DNA of 12,782 bases from Pseudomonadota bacterium (lineage in GTDB: Bacteria > Pseudomonadota > Gammaproteobacteria > Burkholderiales > Thiobacillaceae). The position numbers were made by a program, and so were the translations under genes. Below are positions 1-7,681 of this stretch, one piece after another. The stretch's first letter is position 1; each line of letters begins with the position of its first letter. The notes under the pieces were generated by a model. It made no database searches. It was not told the origin of the DNA and saw only the letters and a list, made by a program, of their open reading frames with translations. The DNA lies in assembly GCA_021847385.1 (NCBI GenBank), contig JAJZTV010000027.1, forward strand, positions 1 to 12,782. Reading direction: 5' to 3'.

Positions 1-116
1 ACACTTTACCATTTATACTAATTGAAGTTGCTCGGCGTCATTCTTTCGGGAAGCGCGACGGCCACGCCTCCTCGGCCTCAACGGACAGATCAGAAAAAGT
101 GCAAATGGTAAAGTGT
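1..116. repeat. 116-bp segment bounded by a perfect 14-bp inverted repeat (possible MITE or IS end)
   Basis: ACACTTTACCATTT at 1-14 is repeated as its exact reverse complement at 103-116, with 88 bp between the arms. The left arm touches the window edge, so the repeat may extend further and a flanking target duplication cannot be checked. Next to the right arm is a second A/T-rich block (about 91-102, AGAAAAAGTG) that partly echoes the arm, a layout seen at ends of elements with multiple terminal repeats such as the IS21 family. No credible ORF lies between the arms and I see no transposase. It sits just downstream of cdiI. It could be a miniature element, an IS remnant or, less likely, a very long-looped hairpin. 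There is no GC hairpin followed by a T-run, so I do not call a terminator here. Confidence 0.55.
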
Positions 117-137
117 CACCGTAATCTCACCGTAATC
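116..137. repeat. 11-bp tandem direct repeat
   Basis: TCACCGTAATC occurs twice back to back, at 116-126 and 127-137. The second copy overlaps the cdiI stop codon (TGA on the minus strand, 138-136), and the first abuts the 14-bp inverted-repeat arm ending at 116. It could be a replication-slippage duplication or a trace of an insertion event. The sequence itself is unambiguous; its origin is inferred. Confidence 0.7.
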
Positions 138-636
138 ATTGACTCCCCACGCTCATGAAAAATTCGGGTAAGAAACGCCGTGAAAGTCTTTCTACAACAC
201 CGCTGGCAGCGACCAATGGATCAATTCCATTACTACTGTAGATGCTGCAAGAGGCCATGTCGTCAGGGAAACCAAACTGAGCATACAGCTCTTGAAGTTC
301 GGAAACCTTTTCCTCGTCTGAGCCTTCTCTCTGCAATAACCAAGAAAGATGCGCAAGCCGCCACTTCTCCATTGCCTCGCATTCTTTCTCTTGGGACGTC
401 GGCTGCCCGTGAGTCCCAAGGAAGTGGATGCATGTAGAAATCAGGTCGTCTTCGGAGAGATTTTCTCCCGAGGCAATAGTTACTATGTCGCCATCAACTT
501 CACCAGCGGTTTTGGCTAGGACAGTTTCAGCATAACCGATTAGATGTTCCTTCTTACACCATCCACGCTTTAAACCGACTAGCAGCGTGTACCAATCCAG
601 CAAATTGGCTTGCTTCATAAAATCGAAGGCAGACAT
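136..636 (-). CDS. cdiI: CdiI, immunity protein for the adjacent CdiA toxin (DUF2247-like)
   Basis: A 166-residue, acidic, soluble-looking protein with no signal peptide or membrane segment. Its gene starts 10 nt after the cdiA stop codon, the standard place for a CDI immunity gene. Its expected job is to bind and neutralise the CdiA-CT toxin in the cytoplasm of sister cells. The ATG at 636 is chosen because AAGGAG lies about 6 nt upstream; an in-frame start at 693 would overlap the cdiA coding end and lacks a better ribosome site. Visible features are W15 followed by GL at 21-22, a KWRLAHL stretch near residue 91 and LYAQFGFPDDM at about 117-127. From memory these resemble the DUF2247 family, but I could not verify that. 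Base composition is much less GC-rich than the cdiA body, like the toxin segment, suggesting the two moved together. The immunity role rests mainly on position. Confidence 0.82.
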   Translation of the reverse strand: MSAFDFMKQANLLDWYTLLVGLKRGWCKKEHLIGYAETVLAKTAGEVDGDIVTIASGENLSEDDLISTCIHFLGTHGQPTSQEKECEAMEKWRLAHLSWLLQREGSDEEKVSELQELYAQFGFPDDMASCSIYSSNGIDPLVAASGVVERLSRRFLPEFFMSVGSQ

Positions 637-646
637 GGTTACTCCT

Positions 647-3600
647 TCAGGGTTTTGGGGGTATTTGGTTTGGGAAGCCCGTAACCCATCCATTCGGGAT
701 AAATCGTCGATGCGTTACCTGGCCTTGATCGACAATCCATTCAAAAACGCCTTGTTTATCGTTCAGACCACCTTCAACTTGGTAAAGCTCTGATTGTCGC
801 ACAACGGCACCGCCAGTCCCTTTGGTTGGTATACTGAACTTCGCGGCATCCCCAACGTAGTTGTCCACCATATCGGGGAATAAATGCTGGGGGTCCATCT
901 TGGTTGCACTTCCGGCACGAACGCGGCCGAGAATGGCGTTCTCAATCTCCGTTCCCCCCTTTGCCACCATAGCATCCGCCGCATCGCCAAACATCCTCGC
1001 TGCGACAGTCTTAATGCCCGAACCCACTAGCCCGGCCAGTTTATCAATACCTTTGCCACCTAGCACGAACTCTTCCAGCGGGTACACCGGCGAGATCGCA
1101 TTGTCGTTGGTATTAAATAGGTCTTTCAACTCGGTAATCGATCTCTGTTCGTCCGGGCTGCACAAGCGCGGTGGCGAGCAGGCATTTATGAGATCATTGA
1201 GCACGCCTTGGAGTGTTAAAGGGTCCATTACAGACTGGCAATTACCGTGCAACAGGCAGTCCACGGCTGCTTGATGCTGTGCTTCATCGAGTTTTTGGTA
1301 TTTCGCATTAATGGCGTCTTTGCTTTTCTGCGTTTGGGCGGCAGCAAGTTCTTGTTGCTTGTTCTTGGCTTGCTGGGGAGTCAGGTAGTTATTCTCCATC
1401 TCTATCTGCGCCGCATTGGTCGTAGTCGTCACATTACCGCTTCCAGACAGTGTGGCGACGCTCGCGATGAGGCCGGTCACCAGGTTCTTCTGGGCCTCCT
1501 TCTGCTGGGCGCTGAGCTTGCCGGCCTCCTCGCCGGTCAGGCCTTCGATCAGGTTGTTGACGACAACGCTGGCCGCCGCTCCCGTCGCTCCGGCGCCGCA
1601 ACTCTGCTGGCTCGCCGCCGCCCCGGCGCAGCCCACCAGGGCTTGCAGGGACGCGCGGGCGGATTCGCTCCCCAGGTCGTCGGCGATTTGCTTCACCTGG
1701 TCCGTGCCCAGGCTTTGCAGATAGGCCACGGTGGCGTTCCGGATGAACTGGCTGGCGCTCCCCGTCACGTCTCCGCTAGCAGCGGACGTCAATGCCGTGG
1801 CGATCTGCCGGTAAGTGCCCCCCGGTCCCCACAGGGCAGCCTCATCCACCTGGGCTTGCAGCCGGTCCAAGGTGGCTTGGTCGGCACCTTGCTGTTTGGC
1901 GTTGTTCAATGCCGCCTTGGCCGCATCCGCCTCCTTTGCCCGGTTACCGAGGAAGGTACCCACCTGCTGCGTAAACGCCCCGGTAATCTCAAACCCGGCC
2001 TTGATCTCCTGCTCGTTGAAGATCGGCTTGAGCGCATTGCTGCTGTCTTGGTCGCTGGAAACGTCGGTATTGATGCCGGCGACGGTGGTGGCCACATCCT
2101 TGCCGGTCAGTTCCTGCTGCCGCTGGTCGTCCGTAATCGTGACAGTCGCGCCGCTGATGCCCGATTTCGTGGTGCTGTGGGCGTTACCGCCGGCATTCAT
2201 CGCGAGCGGCGGGGTGGCGGACCAGCCGTTCAGGCTGGGCAGGGTGCTGCCGGGCGTTTGGTTTGCGCCGGTTTGCGCGTTGCCCTGCTGGTCTGTACCC
2301 ACCCCGCCCGCCGCGATGTTGTTGCCGCCGCCGAGGGGGATCATCGAGGAACCCCGGCTGAACCCGCCACCGATGCCGATACTGCTGGCGTTGGACTCGG
2401 CCTTGTTCTCGATATCGCTGGCGGTCAGGGTGCCGGTGCTCAGGCTGTTCTTGCCATCCTGCACCGCCTGGTCGGTGCTGGCGATGACTGCGCCTTTCAG
2501 GTCGGTGTTGCCTTTTACCTTGACCTGGAACCCGTCCTCTCCAGCCTTGATGCCGGACTGTTCGGTGACGCTGGCGAAGGTGCTGTCGATCTTCTGCTGA
2601 CTGGCATTGGCACTCGCGGCAAAACCGTAACCGATGGTGACGCTGCCGCCTAGCGACTGATCTTTGCTCTTGTAGTCATTAGTGTCTTGCAGGCTTTCGA
2701 TGTTGAGATTGCCGCCGACATCGGCTTGTACCTGCTTGCCGCTGGCGACCGCGCCTTTGAGGGTGGTGTCGCCGCCCGATTGCAGGGCCAGCTTGTTACC
2801 GGCTTCCACATGGGTATTGGTCCAGCTTGTGTCTTGTCCGTCGGCCTTGCCCCGCGCCGCGCTGGCGTTGGCGGTGAAGCCCGCCGCGAAACCGCCCGAT
2901 CCATAGGTGATCGCCACGCCCACGCCCGCGCTTTGGCTGCTGTTGGTGCTGTGCTGCTCATCCGTGTTCTTTGCCGCCAGCAGGTTGATGTCGCCATCAG
3001 CCTTCAAGGTGGCATCATTGCCTGCCTGGACGGTGCTGCCCTGTACCGTGATGTCGCTGTCTTTGCTGGCACCCGTGGCGCTGAGGTTGACGTTGCCGCC
3101 TGCCGCCACGGTCGAGCCTTGGTCGGTGCTGCCGGCTTGTGTCTGTTTGCTTTCGCTTTTCGATCCACCAATCGTGATCGACACGCCGATCCCGCCCGCG
3201 GCCTTCGGGTCGGCCGCTACGGCGTCGTAGCCGTTCTTGGCCGCCAGCGCCGTGGTGCCCGCGGCCAGGACCTGCATGCGCTTGTCCTTGGTCTGGCTGG
3301 CCGCATTCGCCATTTGCTTGGCCGTCTGGACCGCGCTGATCACCGGGCTGGTGATGGCCACCGTCAGGCCGGACTGCTTGAATTTGGTTTCGGTGCTGCT
3401 CTGGCTAGTGTTTTGCGCTTCCAGAATGTCGACGCGCTTGGCATGGATGTCGATATTGCCTTGCGGCGCAAGCACATCGCTGCCGACCTGGCGGTAGTTC
3501 TTGCCGGCCTGGATGGCGACATCGCCCTGGGTACTGCCCACCGTGGAGGCCGCCGCGCGGGTGCCCGTCGCCTGGTTGTCCGCGCTTTGTTCTTGCGTGC

Positions 3601-6600
3601 CGATGGTAAAGCCGATCCCACCCGAGCTGAACATGCCGGATGTCTGCTCATCCTTGAAGTGGCTCTCGGCGCTGGTGTCGGTGGCCGCCTCGATGTTGAC
3701 GTTGTTTTGCGCCGAGAGCAGGGTGCCCTGGGTGCTGACCACGTTGCTGCCTTTCAGATTGATGTCCCGATTGGCCAGCACGGTGGCGGTGTTGGCCGAC
3801 AGGGTGGTGGCTTGGGCGGTGGTCTGGTCCAGGGTGTCGCGGGTGGTGGTGGTCGTGGTGGAGAATAGGCTGCTGGTGCCTTCGTGCTGATGGGCCTCAT
3901 CGACGCTGACGTTGGCTTCTCCGGCGTTCAGGTTGACGTCGCGCCCGGCCGTGGCCAGGAGCGTGCCTTGGTCGCTGATGACGCCGGCGGCTTTGGCATT
4001 GAGGTCGTTGCCCGCTTGCAGGAGGATGTCGCCCTGGGTCTGAATGGTGCTGCCGACGTCGGTGCGGCTGCTGTCGCTGCGATGGTTTTCGCCGTCCCAG
4101 GCGACGCGGTTGTTCGAGGCCTCCGTGACGGTGCCCAGGTTGAGGTCGTGGCCGGCGGCGACGATGGTGCTGCCGCCCTGGCCGCTGTTGGCGATGGCGG
4201 CGGCGGTCAGGTTGAGGTCGCGCCCGGCGGCGGCGATGAGCGTGCCGCCGCCGGTGACGTACAGCCCGGCGACGCGGTCGACATTGGTGCGGCTGCCTTG
4301 GGCGTTGCTTTGGGTGCGCGTGGTGCTGGTGACGTTGAGGTCGCCCCCGGCACTGGCGGTCAGGCCGTTCGCAGCCTCGATGCGGCCGCCGAGATTGTTC
4401 AGGTCGGTGCGCGCAGCGACAGCGACATCGTTGCCGCTGATGCGCCCGCCGAGGTTATTGAGGTTTTCGGCGGTGAGCGCCACCACATTGCGCCCGGCAA
4501 TGGTGCCGCTGTTGGCGAGATCGCCCGTAACATTGAGGTTGACGCTGTCGCCGCCGATCAGGGCGCCCGAGGCGGCTAGGTCGCCGTCCTGTACGCGCAC
4601 GTACAGTTGCGGCACCAGAACCTGGGTGGTCTGTCCGTTGGGAAGGGTGACGTCCTTGGCCACCAGCCAGACGATGTCGCTGGTGAGTTCGGCCATTTGT
4701 GCGGCGGACAGGGCCACGCCCGGGACGAGTTGGTGCGCTTTGGCATAGGTCACCCCGGCGTCCATGAGGCCGCGGTATTCTGCTTCGTCGCCGGCATACC
4801 CATCGAGGAACCTTCTGCCCGTCAGCAGGGCCACCTGCTCGCGCACCAGTTTTTGTTCGTAGAAGCCGTCACCCAGGCGTTCCTGGGTGGTGGCCGGGTC
4901 GATGGACAGGGCGTTCAGCAGATAGTCCGAACTGAGCCAGTTGCGGTAGTTGGCGAAGCTGGGGTCGGTTTCGACCAGGTAGCCCGCATGGGGCGCGGGG
5001 TTCAGGCTGAACAGGCTGTTGTCGGGAACGCCGGCATTGATTCCGCCGCTGCGCACCACGGTGGCCGGCCCGCCGGCGTTGTCGCTATGCAGGGCCGCCA
5101 CCTGGGTGATCGGGCCGATGGCCGAGCCGCTGCCGATCGCCACGTTGGCCGCGTTGGCCCCGCTCGGCGATTGACCGACGGTGCCGGTCGACAGCGTGGA
5201 AATCTGGGTGCCGGTCCCGGCGGGCGCGGTGTTTTGCTCGTAGACCGTGGGGGTCAGCGCGATCGCCTGAATGGTGGTGGCGGGGTTATAGCCGGAGGTG
5301 CTGCTGCCGGTGTCGTCACGTCCTTTTTGGTGGTTTCTCCAGTACGAGGTAACGGTGCCGGAATCGGTGATGGTGCGCTCGCCCGCCACTTCGGTATTGT
5401 CGAGCGTGCCGATGGCGCCGCTGAGCGTGCCGCCGGCGATGATGCGGCTTTTGTCGTTGAGCAGCGTGTCGGCGGTGATGTTCATGGCGCCGCCGGACAG
5501 GATCTGTGCCGGGTCGGAACTTTGCACCTTGGTCTCGGTGGTGGCCCGGTCATAGCTGTAGGCGAGCCAGCTCTCATAACTACCCTCTGGTGTCATGAGG
5601 TGGTCCGATTCGTCGTTGTAGACATAAACCCCGGGCGTGCCCGGCGTGTAGCGCGTGGCGGATCCGCTGCCCTGATATTCAACGACGTGCTCGGTGCCCA
5701 GCGATTCCACGGTGGTGCTGAAGTGCTCGTTGGTGTTGTTGATCTGGCCGGCGGCAAGATCGACGTTCCCGAGCGCTTCGATGGTGGCGCTGTTGTTGTT
5801 GAACGTGGCGGCCTGGCCGGTGGCATTATTGTTGGCATCGAGGCTACCGCCGATGGCCATATCGCCCGCACTGAAGATCAGGGCGTGCTCGCGATTGTTG
5901 ATGGTTTCCGCGCCGATGTCGAGGCGATTGCGCGCAGCGATGACGGGTGCAACGCCGTTTTCCACATCGTTGGTGACGGTGGTCGCCCCAATGGCGAGGT
6001 GGTCGCCGTAGATGCGCCCCGTGCCCAAATTGTTTAGGGTGATCGTTTCGATGATCGTGTCTTGCCCGTCGATCAGGCCGCGGTTGGTCAGGGTGTGGCT
6101 GTCGGTGGCCTGGAGGTGGACCTGATTGGCGCTGATCTGGCCATTGGCCTGGTTGTCGATGGTCGCCGCCTTGAGGTTCAGGGCGGTACCCGCCAGCAGG
6201 CTGGACTGGTTGGTGAGGGTGCCCGTGGTTTCCAGGCTGGCCGTACCGTTGGCTTGCAATTGGCCGGTGTGGGTGTAGTTCTGGGTGAGCCTGACGCTGA
6301 GATCGCCTTGGCTCAACACCTTGCCGTCGCCCGTCAGACTGGCGCTGTCCACCGCAAGGTTTTGTCCGGCGATCAGGGTACCGCCGGTGTTGGTGATGGC
6401 CAGGGTTTTAGCGGCGAGGTCGGCATCTTGCAGCGTTGCTGTCGTGGCGGAAGAGATCAGGCCTTGGGTATTGTCGATGGCGCCGCCACTGGTCAGCGTC
6501 AGGGTATCGTCGGCGCGGATGGCGCCGCTTAGGTTGTCGATTTGCGGGGCGCTCAGGTTGACCGATTGCCCTTCCAGTCCTTGGTTGTCGCCCTGGGTGT

Positions 6601-7681
6601 CGCTGTTGGCGATGCTGCCCGCGGTAATGCCCAGGGTTTGCCCCGAACGCACCAGGCTGGCGGTGTTGTCCAGCGTGCCGCTCAGATTGATGCCCAGGTT
6701 GCCCAAGGCCTGGATTTGCCCACCTTGGTTATCGAGCGCGCTGCCGCTTAAATTCAATTGGGCGGCACTGGCGATCAGGCCGCCTTGGGTGTTGCCGAGG
6801 GCGGCACCGTTGGCCGTGAGCGCACCACCGCTGCCGATGTAGCCCGCGCTATTGGTCAGGTCACCGGTAGTCAGGGTGACGCTGCCTTGCCCGAGAATTC
6901 CGCCGCCGCCCGAATTAGTGTTGCTGAGGGTCTGGCCATGTGTGTCGACGCCGAGGGCGCCTTGGGCCTGGATCAGCCCCGCATCATTGTACAAGGCCCC
7001 GCTTTGGATGCCGAGAGCGCCGTCGTCGTTCGCGCCCGTCGCGGCGAGTGCGCCGCGGGTGTTGTCGAGTGTTTGCCCTTGGCTGTTCAGACCTAAGCTG
7101 CTGCCGGTAATGACGCCATCGGTATTGGTCAGGCCGATGGATGAAATGTTGATCGCCAGAGCGGCTTCGATACGGCCGGCGGTGTTGTCGAGGGCTCCCG
7201 CGGTGGCGGTAACGTTGGTCTGGCTTTGCATGGAACCGATGGTGCCCTGGGTGTTGTCGATCTGACCAGCGCTCACGTTCACTTGCCGGTTTGCCGCCAG
7301 GAGGCCTTGTGTGTTGGTGAGCGTTTGCGTGGTGCTGACGCTCAATGCCTGGCCGGCGGTGATTTGCCCTTGGGTATTGGCGAGGCCGTTGGCCGTTACG
7401 GTGACGTTACCGCTCGCACCGAGGCTGCCCGCAACACCGTTTTGCGCGCTGTTGTCGATTTGTCCGCCGGCGTCGATGCCGAGGTCGGCGGCCGCCCCGC
7501 TCGCTTGCAGGGTGCCGCCCCGGTTGTTGAAGTCGCCCACCGCCAGGGTGGTCGTGCCGTTGCTGGCGAGGATGCCGCCGGTGTTGTCGAGCAGGGTGCC
7601 GGCGGCGATATAGGTGGCGTCGGTGCCTGTTTGAATCAACGTGCCGCCACGGTTCGATAGCGTAGCGCTGTCGATCCGCAA
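647..7681 (-). CDS. cdiA: CdiA, main C-terminal part of the contact-dependent inhibition exoprotein (2,344 codons after a frame break)
   Basis: This frame carries most of CdiA. It could formally begin at a TTG at 7681, but no ribosome site supports that. The frame stays open and homologous up to 7746, where it joins the upstream ORF that holds the signal peptide and TPS domain. Domains in order: FHA-1 repeats (LDNTxG-type, to about 5750); a non-repeat central region (about 4590-5740) with the conserved stretches YLVETDPSFANYRNW and LGDGFYEQKLVREQ; FHA-2 repeats (about 2340-4585); a pretoxin region with the stretch IFNEQEIKAGFEITG; the VENN-type motif MENN at 1388-1399; and a 250-residue toxin C-terminus. 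The protein is a surface filament that delivers its C-terminus into neighbouring bacteria after export through CdiB. The stop is TGA at 649-647. GC content falls from the MENN motif onward. With the upstream part the product would be about 2,952 residues, normal for CdiA. Confidence 0.93.
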   Translation of the reverse strand: MRIDSATLSNRGGTLIQTGTDATYIAAGTLLDNTGGILASNGTTTLAVGDFNNRGGTLQASGAAADLGIDAGGQIDNSAQNGVAGSLGASGNVTVTANGLANTQGQITAGQALSVSTTQTLTNTQGLLAANRQVNVSAGQIDNTQGTIGSMQSQTNVTATAGALDNTAGRIEAALAINISSIGLTNTDGVITGSSLGLNSQGQTLDNTRGALAATGANDDGALGIQSGALYNDAGLIQAQGALGVDTHGQTLSNTNSGGGGILGQGSVTLTTGDLTNSAGYIGSGGALTANGAALGNTQGGLIASAAQLNLSGSALDNQGGQIQALGNLGINLSGTLDNTASLVRSGQTLGITAGSIANSDTQGDNQGLEGQSVNLSAPQIDNLSGAIRADDTLTLTSGGAIDNTQGLISSATTATLQDADLAAKTLAITNTGGTLIAGQNLAVDSASLTGDGKVLSQGDLSVRLTQNYTHTGQLQANGTASLETTGTLTNQSSLLAGTALNLKAATIDNQANGQISANQVHLQATDSHTLTNRGLIDGQDTIIETITLNNLGTGRIYGDHLAIGATTVTNDVENGVAPVIAARNRLDIGAETINNREHALIFSAGDMAIGGSLDANNNATGQAATFNNNSATIEALGNVDLAAGQINNTNEHFSTTVESLGTEHVVEYQGSGSATRYTPGTPGVYVYNDESDHLMTPEGSYESWLAYSYDRATTETKVQSSDPAQILSGGAMNITADTLLNDKSRIIAGGTLSGAIGTLDNTEVAGERTITDSGTVTSYWRNHQKGRDDTGSSTSGYNPATTIQAIALTPTVYEQNTAPAGTGTQISTLSTGTVGQSPSGANAANVAIGSGSAIGPITQVAALHSDNAGGPATVVRSGGINAGVPDNSLFSLNPAPHAGYLVETDPSFANYRNWLSSDYLLNALSIDPATTQERLGDGFYEQKLVREQVALLTGRRFLDGYAGDEAEYRGLMDAGVTYAKAHQLVPGVALSAAQMAELTSDIVWLVAKDVTLPNGQTTQVLVPQLYVRVQDGDLAASGALIGGDSVNLNVTGDLANSGTIAGRNVVALTAENLNNLGGRISGNDVAVAARTDLNNLGGRIEAANGLTASAGGDLNVTSTTRTQSNAQGSRTNVDRVAGLYVTGGGTLIAAAGRDLNLTAAAIANSGQGGSTIVAAGHDLNLGTVTEASNNRVAWDGENHRSDSSRTDVGSTIQTQGDILLQAGNDLNAKAAGVISDQGTLLATAGRDVNLNAGEANVSVDEAHQHEGTSSLFSTTTTTTRDTLDQTTAQATTLSANTATVLANRDINLKGSNVVSTQGTLLSAQNNVNIEAATDTSAESHFKDEQTSGMFSSGGIGFTIGTQEQSADNQATGTRAAASTVGSTQGDVAIQAGKNYRQVGSDVLAPQGNIDIHAKRVDILEAQNTSQSSTETKFKQSGLTVAITSPVISAVQTAKQMANAASQTKDKRMQVLAAGTTALAAKNGYDAVAADPKAAGGIGVSITIGGSKSESKQTQAGSTDQGSTVAAGGNVNLSATGASKDSDITVQGSTVQAGNDATLKADGDINLLAAKNTDEQHSTNSSQSAGVGVAITYGSGGFAAGFTANASAARGKADGQDTSWTNTHVEAGNKLALQSGGDTTLKGAVASGKQVQADVGGNLNIESLQDTNDYKSKDQSLGGSVTIGYGFAASANASQQKIDSTFASVTEQSGIKAGEDGFQVKVKGNTDLKGAVIASTDQAVQDGKNSLSTGTLTASDIENKAESNASSIGIGGGFSRGSSMIPLGGGNNIAAGGVGTDQQGNAQTGANQTPGSTLPSLNGWSATPPLAMNAGGNAHSTTKSGISGATVTITDDQRQQELTGKDVATTVAGINTDVSSDQDSSNALKPIFNEQEIKAGFEITGAFTQQVGTFLGNRAKEADAAKAALNNAKQQGADQATLDRLQAQVDEAALWGPGGTYRQIATALTSAASGDVTGSASQFIRNATVAYLQSLGTDQVKQIADDLGSESARASLQALVGCAGAAASQQSCGAGATGAAASVVVNNLIEGLTGEEAGKLSAQQKEAQKNLVTGLIASVATLSGSGNVTTTTNAAQIEMENNYLTPQQAKNKQQELAAAQTQKSKDAINAKYQKLDEAQHQAAVDCLLHGNCQSVMDPLTLQGVLNDLINACSPPRLCSPDEQRSITELKDLFNTNDNAISPVYPLEEFVLGGKGIDKLAGLVGSGIKTVAARMFGDAADAMVAKGGTEIENAILGRVRAGSATKMDPQHLFPDMVDNYVGDAAKFSIPTKGTGGAVVRQSELYQVEGGLNDKQGVFEWIVDQGQVTHRRFIPNGWVTGFPNQIPPKP
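650..898 (-). other. Candidate toxin core domain (last ~83 residues of CdiA)
   Basis: The final stretch, from the MDPQHLFPD segment to the C-terminus, is compact, beta-rich and dense in polar residues suited to an active site. Counting from the M of MENN, these are H172 and D176 in HLFPD, K193 in IPTKG, R201 and E204 in VVRQSELYQ, W221, and T229-H230-R231-R232 in the VTHRRFIPNG segment. The size and the spread of His, Lys/Arg and Thr along an alpha-then-beta arrangement would fit a BECR-type RNase (the barnase/EndoU/colicin E5-D/RelE fold), common among CDI toxins. That is only an inference from pattern, and I cannot name the Pfam family or substrate. A structure prediction of these residues would decide the fold. 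Confidence 0.5.
650..1399 (-). other. CdiA-CT: variable toxin-delivery and toxin region after the MENN motif
   Basis: The pretoxin domain ends with the stretch IEMENNYL, a variant of the VENN motif that marks the start of the exchangeable CdiA C-terminus. From this M to the stop are 250 residues. Residues 1-~130 of the region probably form the cytoplasm-entry domain. It begins with a charged helix rich in Q, K and E, then has four cysteines in two pairs (CLLHGNC at 48-54 and CSPPRLC at 74-80 of the region), a hint of disulfide bonding. A small Ala/Gly-rich segment follows (about 115-165), then the toxin core. The DNA here is clearly less GC-rich than upstream, supporting horizontal replacement of this module with its immunity gene. 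Confidence 0.85.
2340..4585 (-). repeat. FHA-2 repeat region of CdiA
   Basis: The encoded protein shows successive FHA-type units such as AGRDLNLTAAAI, AGNDLNAKAAG, AGRDVNLNAGEA and AGKNYRQVGSDV, each about 20-25 residues apart. Between them are the polar linkers usual for FHA-2, such as the SAESHFKDEQTSG stretch. In characterised CdiA proteins FHA-2 stays in the periplasm until a receptor is met, then helps carry the toxin across the target outer membrane. Boundaries are approximate. Confidence 0.75.
4590..5740 (-). other. Non-repeat central region of CdiA (probable receptor-binding domain and conserved pre-FHA-2 segment)
   Basis: The FHA-type repeats stop here. The segment begins near the GVYVYNDESDH stretch, passes through a low-complexity Thr/Ser/Ala/Gly part around 5050-5300, and continues into the well-conserved stretches FSLNPAPHAGYLVE, LGDGFYEQKLVREQ and LLTGRRFLDGY. 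It ends near VLVPQLYVRV. In known CdiA proteins the receptor-binding domain lies between FHA-1 and FHA-2 and varies by receptor class. The exact receptor cannot be told from the sequence. Confidence 0.6.

Noticed and set aside
1..135. A rho-independent terminator after cdiI
   Set aside because: No GC-rich hairpin followed by a T-run is present. The 14-bp inverted repeat has an 88-bp loop and A/T-rich arms.
637..693. An upstream start at 693 for the immunity gene
   Set aside because: It would overlap the end of cdiA, and the ATG at 636 has a much better Shine-Dalgarno.
7679..7681. TTG at 7681 as a true start of a separate 2,344-residue protein
   Set aside because: There is no ribosome site. 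FHA-like coding continues upstream to 7746, where it joins the TPS-domain ORF, so this is a frame break rather than a second gene.
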